64,000 bases of DNA from assembly GCA_030685235.1 (NCBI GenBank), contig MU839264.1:1-64000 (forward strand), read 5' to 3'. The stretch comes from Copromyces sp. CBS 386.78 (lineage: Eukaryota > Ascomycota > Sordariomycetes > Sordariales > Sordariaceae). The notes beneath the pieces were generated by a model. That model was not told where the DNA came from, did not search any database, and saw only the letters and a list, made by a program, of their open reading frames with translations. This document shows positions 46,324 through 56,173 of this stretch, one piece after another (the first letter of the stretch is position 1; the number at the start of each line of letters is the position of its first letter). The translations under genes were made by a program, and so were the position numbers.

Positions 46324-46792
46324 CTTTGCGTTGTTCCGGCGCGATAAACGTCGTCTTGAACGTCAGTTGATGAGTCCTGCGCGGGGTAGCGATGATACCA
46401 GGCAAAGGGTGGACGGGAAGGGGAATACACTGAGGTGTTAGTTTGCTTGTTGGCTGGTCACCTTGTTGGCGCTTTGGTTTGTTGAAACGGGTAAAGATTG
46501 CTTCAAGGGAGATGGTTTGCAACTTTGTTGTAGCATTCGCCATTTCACCCTGCTTCCAGGTTTCGCTGACAGACAATAACAAGTGAATGGTAAGTTGGAA
46601 GAAGGTACGCGAAGGGAACCCGAAACGCGCAGAGGCTCCCAGCCCGGTACCGTGGTAAATAACGGTCTCCAGATACAAGCACGTGGAAGGTACAGGCACC
46701 ACTCACCAAACTCGGGCGGCGCCGACCAGTCGACCACAAGCTCATGACCGAAACTCAGACCTCTTCGGCGGCAGTGGTAGGTCCTGCAAGGC
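46324..46792. other. Intergenic region
   Basis: Between two minus-strand genes; promoter of the unknown protein gene. No further gene recognised. Confidence 0.4.
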
Positions 46793-47718
46793 TCACGCGG
46801 CAAACCATGCTGAAAACCAAAGCACAGCCTGATCCTCAGACTTATCTCCCCTCTCCTTCTGCAACGGATCCTCCCGATCTCCTCTCACAGCGAACCCGTG
46901 CTTGGCTCCCGGATACACCACAATCTCATGCATATTCGGCATAGTCAGCTTATCTGCTCCCTGCGCCTCCCGCGACGTACGGTTCTTGTCCTTCAGAATC
47001 CTCTGCACCTCCTTCATCTTCTCCGTCCCCATAAACGAATCATCTCCCCGTTCGCCAAGCTGAGCGGCAGCTGTACTTGTTCGATATGCTTTGGCAACTT
47101 GAGCATCGACGGATGGGCAGTGAACGCACAGTCAATCAGCGGGACCTTGTTTCCACCGTCCAAAGTAACCCAGTTGTCGGGATTCAGAGTGTTGGTAAGG
47201 CCGACAGCATATAGACCACCCCAGCAGAACCCAGCAACGCCGACCTTGGGAGGTGTACCCTGGGCCGTCGGGGTCGATCGCACAGCGGCAATGAAGGAGC
47301 GTACGCGGGGCCAAGCGACAGACGGACGGGTGCGATAAAGCCATGCGATGAAAAGGGGTACAGCCTTGATGATGTTCCAAGTCCGACTCAGGATGCGGAA
47401 TATCCAAGGAGAATTGGGGTCGGGTTTTGCCTCGAACGAGGCCATGAGCGAGAGAGGGAGAGCTTTGCCGTCCATGAATTCGGGGACGTACACAATACAC
47501 GGGACACGTTTTGCGTATGAATCGGCTAGGGCGCGGGTGTTGCGGAGGGACCACCCGAAGGCATCGGTAATGAGGACTACCGTGCCTAGCGGTTTGGTGT
47601 GCCACTCCGGGGTCGCCATGTATGTGGGCAGTCCGTGGATGACATCCTCGTGGCCGGTGGGGATGACGTTGCCGCGGAGGGTTCCTTTGAAGCAGTCGGC
47701 ACAAACGGGGATGGACAT
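46793..47718 (-). CDS. Dienelactone-hydrolase family protein with an apparent 1-nt frameshift
   Basis: Two overlapping frames make up one alpha/beta-hydrolase. The first (47718 to about 47030) opens with CADCFKGTLRG, continues with VVLITDAFGW and carries the nucleophile VGVAGFCWGG, with Cys in place of the usual Ser as in dienelactone hydrolases. The second (about 47030-46793) begins SFMGTEKMKEV and contains the catalytic His block IVVYPGAKHGFAVRGD. The junction reads NGE followed by a shifted Asp-Ser-Phe-Met; one base is missing from what would be two consecutive Asp codons, next to the triad Asp. No intron explains it. Either the gene has recently broken or this is a sequencing error. Family members hydrolyse lactones and related esters in the cytosol. 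Confidence 0.8.
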
Positions 47719-48024
47719 TGCGGCTGTATGATCTCAAGGCATATGGTGCAGTGAGGGAGAAAGCAGCGTTCGATGGAACAATGGTGTCTTTCCCTTGTTC
47801 AAGCTGTCATGTCGTGAGGTTGAAAGCGGGGATTCAAGGCAGGAACAGGAAGTGCTACATGAGGATGGGGTTAGGGTTACAAATGCTCCCAAAAATGCAC
47901 CTGCAGCACCGCCCGTCCAGTGGAAGGAAGAGACGAACTTGATCAACCCGAAAGTCACAACACCACAACATGACCAAAAACGACAAAAAAGACAACATCA
48001 TGAGCTTCATGGAGCTCCTCTCTT
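47719..48024. other. Intergenic region between hydrolase gene and tRNA
   Basis: About 300 bp holding the hydrolase promoter and the 3' flank of the tRNA; nothing else seen. Confidence 0.4.
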
Positions 48025-48095
48025 GCCCACAGCCAGAATCGAACTGACGACCTCATCATTACTAGTGATGCGCTCTACCACTGAGCCATGCGGGC
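48025..48095 (-). tRNA. tRNA-Thr (anticodon AGT)
   Basis: The reverse complement folds as a standard 71-nt cloverleaf: acceptor GCCCGCA pairs with TGTGGGC; D stem GCTC/GAGC with loop AGTGGTA; anticodon stem CATCA/TGATG with loop CTAGTAA; T stem GTCAG/CTGGC with loop TTCGATT. The anticodon AGT (read with inosine) specifies threonine. It has no intron. Confidence 0.93.
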
Positions 48096-49772
48096 TTTGA
48101 TGGTTATCCTGGCCTCGGAGATGGGCTTATATCCCTCATTCCCCACCGGGTCTGGAGCCACCACTAGGCCGGTGAAGACGAGAGCATCACGCCCCGGACC
48201 GAAGATGATGACGAGACAAAAGAAAGACTTCGATGGCACAATCATCGTTGGTTGTTCAATCGCTGGTTTGAATGTTGTCTTCACTCCTCCGAACGACGAG
48301 GTTTCCGGGTCGGACGGGTGTGCCCATCACCCAGGCCTGGACATGCGCCGGGCAATCCCTGTCTCCTGAGGATTCATCCCCCTTTTTGTCAGTCTTGGCT
48401 TTATATATGATCCGGGTGATTAAGTAACCAAGGTCGATGAAAATGATGACGATGATGATGGAAATGGAAATGAAAACAAAGGCGATGCGTTGTTCCCGAT
48501 TGTAAGCGCTAACCCACTAACAAATACTTCCAAGCCGCTCCCGTGTTCTGCAGAGTCGGCCGCTATGCCACTGCGCCTCACCCGGGCCGCAACAACTCGG
48601 CCATAGCGAGACGAGTCGGCATGTCCCGTTCGTCCCCTCCCCCGCATTTCTTGCCGCACCTCCATTACGATTCCGATACCGTCGAAACGTCACATTTCAC
48701 TTCCAACCAAGCTTCGTTGCCAAACACGCCGTTGTCCTTTTGTTGGATCCGAATGCGCATGCGGGAAAAACCAACGACCTCTTCACTGTTGTATCGGCTT
48801 CTTGATGGCCTGATGCACGTTGTTGACCAACTTTGGAATCACCCAACTCACTCACTGTAACCGAAAGAACCTCTAGGGCTGATTTATGATGAGATTCTGA
48901 TGCGATTAACGGATGCAGAAAGGATGCTTGTTAGCGTCGAAACAGGGGTTCAGGGAGTGAAGATGTGAAGAAACCTCAGGCGGGAACTTCGATGGACGGC
49001 TGGCTGGCTGAACTCTCATCATCACCAACGGCATATGATCTGAACACTTCACTTCGGCGACGGGACCAACATTCATTTCCTTACTGATATTGACAGGAAC
49101 AGATGTCAGCTTGGCCCTTTTTTCTTTCGGCGGGATCCTCCGAAGCGTCATGGAAATATATAAGGCAACCGATGAGATCACCAGACTTACCTAGAGTACG
49201 GAATTACCACGGAACCGGAGGAGGTTCGCTTACCTGCATGTGCTTCTTCCCGGGGCCGAGACACGAATGCTGCTGCTGCCTCGTCTGGAATTCCCATTGT
49301 TATACGAATTCTGGACTGACCGAACTGACAGCTCGTACGGACTACGGAAATAGGTATCTCTCTGTTGTTTGAGACATGTTTGTGTGACCTTCTGTTTTGG
49401 GGTGCTGACTACGTATTGGGAAAATTAATGAAAAGTTAGTATGTAGTAAGAACAAGGTCGGGAGTGTTGAAAGTATTAAGAGTTGAAAGATATACATCTG
49501 AGCAATCAGCAGTCGCATTGAAAGACTTCGGCTTTAAGATTGCAAAAGGGTGAAAGATATTGGATCCAAAAAACAATGTACATAATAGGTGAGATGTACG
49601 AGCTCATTAGTCTAAGCTTTAATAACCATAGTAGTAACAGTCCATTACACTTGTATTCTTCTTCCTTCTTCAAGCCAAGGGCGACCTCTCCTCTACCTAC
49701 ATTATCCATACAGTTTCTTCTCATATCCTCATGGTCATGCGAATTCAGTTCATCCATCCCTGCTCCAGTCCC
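48096..49772. other. Intergenic region
   Basis: Contains a GATGAT-type short repeat at about 48435-48475. Frames of up to 105 codons lack domain signals. No gene supported. Confidence 0.4.
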
Positions 49773-50311
49773 TTAGGTGCAGGCAGTGCAAGTGCGGCAC
49801 GAGATGTAGTGAGCCGCGTGACCAGCATCCTGGCCGCCATTGTAGTCGTACAAGTTGCTCTCACCTGGGTAGGTGAGGATGGCGAGGCCGGAGCCGGTGC
49901 AGTCTCCGTTGCTGTAGTATTGGTGTTAGACTCCGTACATACTTGTAAGGTACAAGAAAATAAAGACGCGGGCACATACGCAAAGAGGCGGCAGATAGCG
50001 CCGGTATCGGGGCCAGCAGAGCCAATTTGGCCATCATAGGTGGAGGGAAGCTTGGTGCAGGTGCCGCTGGTGCCGAGGCTCAGGACCTCGCACGTGTTTT
50101 GCCAGTTGGAGCCGGTGCAGACGTAGACCTAGAGTGGAAAGACAATTGTGAGCTTTTCAGGACTTTTTGATGTGATTTGAGGGGAAGGTAAGGGACTAAC
50201 ATCGCCGGGAGTGCGAGCGACGAGAGCAGGGTGCTCAGCCGAGGCGGGAACGGCGAGGACGGGGGAGAGGACGGAGAGGAGGGAGATGGTGATGGCGAGG
50301 ATGGACTGCAT
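49773..50311 (-). CDS. Small secreted cysteine-rich protein
   Basis: Three exons, 50311-50201, 50128-49980 and 49911-49773, give 132 aa. Introns are 72 and 68 bp with GTTAGT and GTATGT donors. Residues 1-20 are a signal peptide (MQSILAITISLLSVLSPVLA); a VAR motif ends a possible propeptide near residue 33. The mature part has eight Cys: VCTGSNWQNTC, TCTK, ICRLF, DCTGSG, SCRTC and AC. This makes up to four disulfides and fits small secreted fungal proteins and effector-like proteins. Function is unknown; I do not recognise the family. A TATAAAG box lies about 160 bp upstream. Confidence 0.82.
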
Positions 50312-51767
50312 TTTGGCGGTGGTTGGTTGGTTTGGTTTGGTTGGGATGTTGAGAATTGAAGAGTTGATGAGAGACGAGAGTTGAGAGTTGAGTAGAAGAT
50401 GTTGTGATAAAGGCTGTTGATGTTGTGATGAGTTGAGATAGATGCTTCGATGAAGGGAAATGTGTTGATCTTTATACTCGAAGAGCTCGGTCGATGCCTC
50501 TTAGTCTTTCCCAACATCACAAAGCTATCGTCGGAGCTAAACATAGGTAGCTACGATGTCCACGACACGAAGCATCACTCATCAACCGTACCATCTCCAC
50601 TACCTAATTCCCACTGCATAGCTTCAGCCACAGTCGTCATGATGGTCATGACCCCAATGAGACCGGACTCCAGAGCGTGCCGGATCTGGATGGTAGCACG
50701 ATCTCACATTCGGCTACAAACTGCAATGACATGCAAAAAGCGAAGCATGGAGTATACGAACTGATGATACCTCGAAACTCGTACTGCACGCTTACTCGGG
50801 CAGTCAAACGACGTTTGGTTGCTAGTCCAGGAGCGGGGTTATTCTAGTAATCCCTTTAAGGACCCTGTAGATCAGAAGACCAAGGGGATTGTCTGGCAGA
50901 CAGCAAACGTTACTCTGCTTTGCTCTGGTATGTAGACTTGAGGTTCAAAAAGATGTACTTTTAGTGACATTGTAGGTGGATGAATGGTGCGTTTTCCATT
51001 GTAGCTTTGTGAGGTGCCCTTATGATTCTTAGCGGTGCCTTTTCTTAGCCGCAAAAGGAATCCATTGGGAAACGTATCCCGCCTGTATCCCAGCCACGAT
51101 TTGGATTGTTACATGGATGAAACACGAGGTTACTAAGCCGTCCTCTCGTGTCGTGGCTAGTCGTATGTCAACAGCCGCTATCATTGGTGGGTATGAGCGA
51201 ATGGCAAACACCTACAGATATTGAATTCCGAAAAGGCGCCAACGAGCCGACGACAACAATGAAATTAGTGAGATCCAGCAGATCGTATCTCGACTTTTTC
51301 AAGGAGGTATCTTAGGCAACCACCATTTGCATCCAAGATCAACGCGCGCCTCGATCGGCCCGGGAATTTACCGAGCAGAAGCGGAAGGGAGCAAGCGGAG
51401 AAGACAAGCTAGGTCCTAATTAGGACAGAAACTTGTGGGTATCATATCGCTGTCTAGCGCTGACTGCGCAGAGGAGTGACGATGTGGATCTCGAGACATG
51501 CTAAAAAACCGGGGATTCTAGGGCAACACGGTTGAACATGGCCAATGCTGAAGGATCCAATTCCTTCCTCTGATCTTCATGTTGCTGACTATTGCACTTC
51601 AATAGTCCTCCCCTTTTTCGGTCAACATAGCGAGGGACAGGATACCTTGGTAAGCGGCAAGAGGGCGGTGGATCGTGGATGCGGCTCTTTCGTCGTTCAA
51701 CTGCCATGATCTTGCACGACCCCCTCGAGCAGTTTCTTTACTGCTTTTTGCCAAACGACTCCTCTAA
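50312..51767. other. Intergenic region
   Basis: Promoter of the secreted protein gene and 3' flank of the SnoaL-like gene; no gene supported. Confidence 0.4.
50470..50476 (-). promoter_or_regulatory. TATA box of the secreted Cys-rich gene
   Basis: TATAAAG on the minus strand about 160 bp upstream of the ATG at 50311. Confidence 0.4.
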
Positions 51768-53012
51768 TTAGAATTCGAGTTGCGATCTGAAATCCTCCCA
51801 GTCAACAACCGTCAAGACATGCGAGATCTTTCCCTGCTCGAGCCAGTAAAAGGCATGCTCAGCGAAATGTACAGGGCGTCCATTAGGCATACCACCGCCA
51901 AACGGTTTGATGGGCAACCCGGCGAACTCGATACGGACAGCAACCTGCTGCTTTGCCTCGTCAATGAGAACGGTCCGTGGGACAAACTGGAGGCCGGAAA
52001 TAGCGTCAAACGCATTCTCCATCAGCTGACCATAATTGTTCAGAGCCATCTCAGCACCATTCCAGACCACGGTTCCCTTGCAGAACTGGTGCAAGTCTTG
52101 TTGCATTGTTTTCCCGTTAATACACGCGATGTAGTCCTCATAGAACTGCCGTAGATCGATGGACGAAGGAGGCGGCGGCGGCCTGAAGTTGGGAACTGGC
52201 ACGACGTTGGGTGATTGCCGGCGCTTCTCGGCTCCGTCCACAATGTCTTGAATCTCGCTAATCTTTTCGTCGGTGAAGTAGACGAACATGTGTCGCGTGT
52301 ATTCCGTCTGCCTTCTTTGTGACGAGGCCGTGTAGGGCCTTTGTACGATAGAGTCCTTGACTTTCAGCCTCGCTGCCACGGGTTCTCCTTCTTCGGGCGT
52401 TCCGGCAATAAGAACGACGATCTCCATTTGGGTGTTGGATCTGCGCGAGAATTCCTCCTTGAAGGTTTCTACGAGGTGGTACAATGAGATGTCTTCCTTG
52501 TTGTATGTAATGGTGCTCTGGACTTCATCGCTTAGGAAGCTCCATTGACGGCGGTTAATGCGGTCGATGAAGGATCTGAAGCGGAGCTTGTTATCGACTT
52601 CGGTTGGCGGATTAAGGATGACGGTACCTTCCGAATCGAAGGACGAACTTGGCATGGGGAGAGAATCCGACAACGAAGGCGTAGTGAACGCGGACGAGCC
52701 CAACTGTTCCAGCATTCTCGCGCGTCTGGCGGCAGCCTCATTGAGCTCGTTCAGGCCGAGAAAAGATTGGTAGAAGACGGGATCCCGAAGTGGTTCGTCT
52801 GGACGAAAGGTCAAGGTGGCCGAGGGAATGTGCGAAGGCAGTGACGGATTGTTGAATGGATCTTGTGATGGCTCAGATTCATCATCACGCACCAGCAATA
52901 GCGCGTCTTCTTCCTGGATGGTCGAGACGGAGATGAAGGAGGACTGAGCTGCTTGTGCAGACGCCGGTTCGTCCAACGGCGAGGGGTCTTCTGACGCGTA
53001 TGAGGATGACAT
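51768..53012 (-). CDS. Protein with two tandem SnoaL/NTF2-like domains
   Basis: Intronless, 414 aa from MSSSYASEDP (CATGTCATCC context); the frame is open 67 codons further upstream in text unlike the protein. The first 130 residues are disordered, Ser/Pro/Glu-rich. Domain 1 (about 145-260) begins RFRSFIDRINRRQWSFLSDE and has a helix-strand pattern of NTF2-like folds. Domain 2 (about 285-410) begins DLRQFYEDYIACINGK, continues with QFCKGTVVWNG, and ends FAEHAFYWLEQGKISHVLTV, the classical SnoaL strand pair. SnoaL-like proteins include polyketide cyclases and many scaffold-like proteins of unknown activity. Catalytic His/Asp residues cannot be assigned by eye. The role is unknown. Confidence 0.75.
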   Translation of the reverse strand: MSSSYASEDPSPLDEPASAQAAQSSFISVSTIQEEDALLLVRDDESEPSQDPFNNPSLPSHIPSATLTFRPDEPLRDPVFYQSFLGLNELNEAAARRARMLEQLGSSAFTTPSLSDSLPMPSSSFDSEGTVILNPPTEVDNKLRFRSFIDRINRRQWSFLSDEVQSTITYNKEDISLYHLVETFKEEFSRRSNTQMEIVVLIAGTPEEGEPVAARLKVKDSIVQRPYTASSQRRQTEYTRHMFVYFTDEKISEIQDIVDGAEKRRQSPNVVPVPNFRPPPPPSSIDLRQFYEDYIACINGKTMQQDLHQFCKGTVVWNGAEMALNNYGQLMENAFDAISGLQFVPRTVLIDEAKQQVAVRIEFAGLPIKPFGGGMPNGRPVHFAEHAFYWLEQGKISHVLTVVDWEDFRSQLEF

Positions 53013-54262
53013 GGTGGCCTGAGTCTGGTGCGTGCCGGTGGTGTGAAAGTCCAAACTTGGAAGTTGGGAGGAAGGGGACGGAGGGACAAGGATGGGAGCT
53101 CGAGAGGCAGGACAGTGACACGTCCAACTTCCAAACAACTGAAAAGACAAGACAAAGAACGAGAATGACGGGATGAGTGGGCCAAGTGGACCCCGCTTCT
53201 GTCGCGCTTGCACGTGATGATAAGGTTGATGATAAGAAGTATGTCCGCCGCGGCCCCACTTCCATTCACTCCAGTGTCACAACCCCACCATCGACGTTCC
53301 CTCTTTCCTTCTCCCTCCAGCAACTTGACTGTTTCCGTACAGTCATCTTCCACTTCCACTTCCATTTCCACTTGTTCAAATTTTCAGCCTGACCGGCAAC
53401 TCTCCAACCCTGCAGTGTTCTCCCCTTCTCCTCAATCATACCAGGAATCTTTGCGTCAATTGACCCTTTTCATCCCCGATCGGACAGATACCCCGTCTCG
53501 CTGCTGAAGCTCTGTCATGGACTCGCAGGGACAATGGCATCGCAACACAAACACGATGGCTGCACTTCTTCGGCGACGTCGACTGCCGTGGCAAAACGTC
53601 AAAATCTGGTCCCACGCAAGACGACATTGTTATGGACACACGCCGTGAGTACCACGCTATCACCAAGTCACGGCAGCGTTCCAGTGCGACGGTGACATGC
53701 TTCTGTCATTATTAAGGTAGCACCGAGTATCTCTACTATCTGTGCCCCCAGACGGACGAGTACCACGCCGACTACAGACCAAGGGAAACCGAAAAGGAAC
53801 CAGAGTCATGATGATGCCTCTCTGCTCTAAACCGACAAGACCCCTGACAACAGCTCGAATGGAGACAACAAGCCGCCATGACAGCAACAGATACACGAGA
53901 ACAAGATTGAGAGGACAATGTTCGACTCGAGCAAACAAAAAGGAAGATTAAAAAACAGCGTCTTGCAAGACTTTTGCCCGTCCATCCACTATGATGTTAT
54001 CCGACAAATTGGCAATCCATTCCAACACCAAACGCCATTGAACCACCCCAATGCATGATCATAGAGGGATATATGACAGGAAATGAAATCAAAGACAAGC
54101 GTTGGACCTGGGTATAGTGTATGTGTTTCATCACCATTGTATACTGACCCTCCATATCCTTCTCTCCATTAAATTTTTTTTTTTCCTTTCTCGTGGCCGT
54201 TTACCTTGACTTTCTCCACCAATCTCCTCTTTTTCAACCCGCACATGCTCCTCTACCATCTC
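53013..54262. other. Intergenic region
   Basis: Promoter of the SnoaL-like gene and 3' flank of the transporter gene. No gene recognised. Confidence 0.45.
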
Positions 54263-56173
54263 TCAAGCCATATCGGTGTCCTTCCAACTAACCACCTCTC
54301 GAGTAACCTCCGAAGCCTCGACCTTGTGCTTCAGGTCAAAGTCGCTATCGAGGCCCCTCCTCAGTTTCACCTGTCTCTCCAACAGTGTGACCAGCAAGCC
54401 GACCCCTGCGAGACCCAGAAAGATGATCCACGGTGCCCTTAACCCGAGGGCGAACAGTGACACGATCTGGGCCTTGACCTCCTCCCCGAAGCTGCTGACG
54501 AACTGGGCCGAAGCGTGCTCGTATGCCCTTCCCCGTGTCAGCGCCTCCCGTGCCTCGCTGTTGGTAATGGTGTGCAGGAGAGTTGTCACTTGGGCATTGA
54601 AAGCGGCATTGGGGACAGCAACGCCAAGGAGCGATCCAAGTCCACGGAGAAACGCCCATGATCCGGTTGCCGCCGCATTCTCCTTGTCTGTGAGCTCTAC
54701 CAGCACGCTAGGAAGCGTCGTCGACACAATGATTCCGGATCCAATGCCGACAAGGAAGGAGAACACGATCCACTCGGCCACCTTTGCCTTCTCGGCGTAG
54801 GCGACGCAGCATGCGAATCCGACCAACATGAGAGAAAACCCGGCTTGATGCATGAGCCGGTATCTGCCAAACTTTGCCAGTAACGGTCCACCGACGGCGG
54901 ACAGCACCACGATTGTCAAAGTGCAGGGCAGGATGAGAACACCCGACTTGGTAGGAGAGGCGTTCTGCACAGCCTGGAAGAACGGTGGCAAGTAGAACTG
55001 GTAACCATATGTCAGGAATCCGTGGATGATGGTGACGATAAATCCCGCAACGGTTGTCCGATTGGAGAAGACGTGTGGAGGCATGATGGGGTGTTCGCAC
55101 CATCGGCAACGTTCCCAAAGTGCAAAGCAGAGAACCCCTGTGAGACCCGCGGCGCCAGTGCCAAGTACCATTGGGGCGGTCCAAGCGTAGGCCGCGCCGC
55201 CGAGTGTAAGCGAGAAGAGAATGAACACAACGGAAGACGTCAACAACCCGATTCCGAGATAGTCCACTCGCCCGAGTTGTTTAAAGATTGTCAGCTTGCC
55301 GCTGTCTGCCGAGCGTCCGCTGCTGACCTGAAGCCACATCCACATCATGACAAGAGATAGCGCGCACACCGGGATGTTGACGCCGAAGCACCATCTCCAG
55401 CCAACCTCAGCAAAGATGCCACCGAGCACGGGGCCTACAGTCGTGCCCATAGCATATACGGCAGCCTTGATTGCGACGTAGTGGCCTCTTCGTTTGAGCG
55501 GAATGATGTCGCAAAGGATCAACTCTGCAAACAAGTCAATGCCACCGGATCCGAGGCCTTGAAAGATGCGGCCAAAGATCAGGACGGCCCCTGAATTGGC
55601 AAATCCTGAGACGGCGCTGCCAGCTCCAAAGATAACCACCGCCACCATCATGAGATGTCGGCGGCCCCAGATGTCGGCAAGTTGGCTGTACAAGGGCTGG
55701 CAAATGATGGAAGCTAGCAGGAACGCCGTGGCAACCCATGATGAGTTTGGCCCAAGGCCCAGGTCCCGTGAGATTGTCGGCAGAGCGGTGCTCACCACGC
55801 TTCCCTCAAAGGCCGAGAGAAGGATGGGGACACAGAGCCCAATGAAGCATCGCCAGAACCCCACTCCTCGAACCCATTCGTTGTTGGCATTGGCCTCGGC
55901 AACTTCCGTCTTTTCGGACAGCGAGACTGTCGATGGCGTGCTGTTATCATCGAAGCTGGTACAGGATGAGGACTTGAAGTCGTAGTCCTTTTCCCCTCGG
56001 CAATATGCTGGGCGCGGCGGATCCATCATGGCATTCGCCTCCAAAGCGGGTTGGACATTTTCTGGAAAGTTCGTCGAGGGTGCGTCTGGCGTTCGCATTG
56101 TATTCGAATGATCGGAACGTGTGATGGTATACCTGGTGAAGAAGGTGCAGGAAGCTTGCTTCTGGGTAGTCAA
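54263..56173 (-). CDS. MFS drug:H+ antiporter, 14-helix DHA2 type
   Basis: Intronless, 636 aa; a second in-frame start at 56098 (MRTPDAPSTN) is equally plausible. About 100 hydrophilic residues precede the membrane part. Motif A appears as LADIWGRRHLMMV between helices 2 and 3. Motif B is RIFQGLGSGGIDLF, and motif C, diagnostic of antiporters, is GTTVGPVLGGIFAEVGWRWCFGVN. Hydrophobic segments continue to about residue 600, giving some 14 helices, with an exposed helix near the end (LLVTLLERQVKLRRG). Such proteins export toxic or secondary metabolites at the plasma membrane. No biosynthetic partner gene is adjacent, so the substrate is unknown. Confidence 0.88.
   Translation of the reverse strand: MTTQKQASCTFFTRYTITRSDHSNTMRTPDAPSTNFPENVQPALEANAMMDPPRPAYCRGEKDYDFKSSSCTSFDDNSTPSTVSLSEKTEVAEANANNEWVRGVGFWRCFIGLCVPILLSAFEGSVVSTALPTISRDLGLGPNSSWVATAFLLASIICQPLYSQLADIWGRRHLMMVAVVIFGAGSAVSGFANSGAVLIFGRIFQGLGSGGIDLFAELILCDIIPLKRRGHYVAIKAAVYAMGTTVGPVLGGIFAEVGWRWCFGVNIPVCALSLVMMWMWLQVSSGRSADSGKLTIFKQLGRVDYLGIGLLTSSVVFILFSLTLGGAAYAWTAPMVLGTGAAGLTGVLCFALWERCRWCEHPIMPPHVFSNRTTVAGFIVTIIHGFLTYGYQFYLPPFFQAVQNASPTKSGVLILPCTLTIVVLSAVGGPLLAKFGRYRLMHQAGFSLMLVGFACCVAYAEKAKVAEWIVFSFLVGIGSGIIVSTTLPSVLVELTDKENAAATGSWAFLRGLGSLLGVAVPNAAFNAQVTTLLHTITNSEAREALTRGRAYEHASAQFVSSFGEEVKAQIVSLFALGLRAPWIIFLGLAGVGLLVTLLERQVKLRRGLDSDFDLKHKVEASEVTREVVSWKDTDMA

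Noticed and set aside
47132..47737. 201-codon minus-strand frame rich in Arg, His and Pro
   Set aside because: Alternative frame of the dienelactone hydrolase gene; only the other frame contains hydrolase motifs.
37923..56173. A secondary-metabolite cluster (MFS transporter, SnoaL-like, hydrolase, acetyltransferase)
   Set aside because: No polyketide synthase, NRPS or terpene synthase is present, genes are on both strands, and unrelated housekeeping-type genes (kinase, tRNA) are interspersed.
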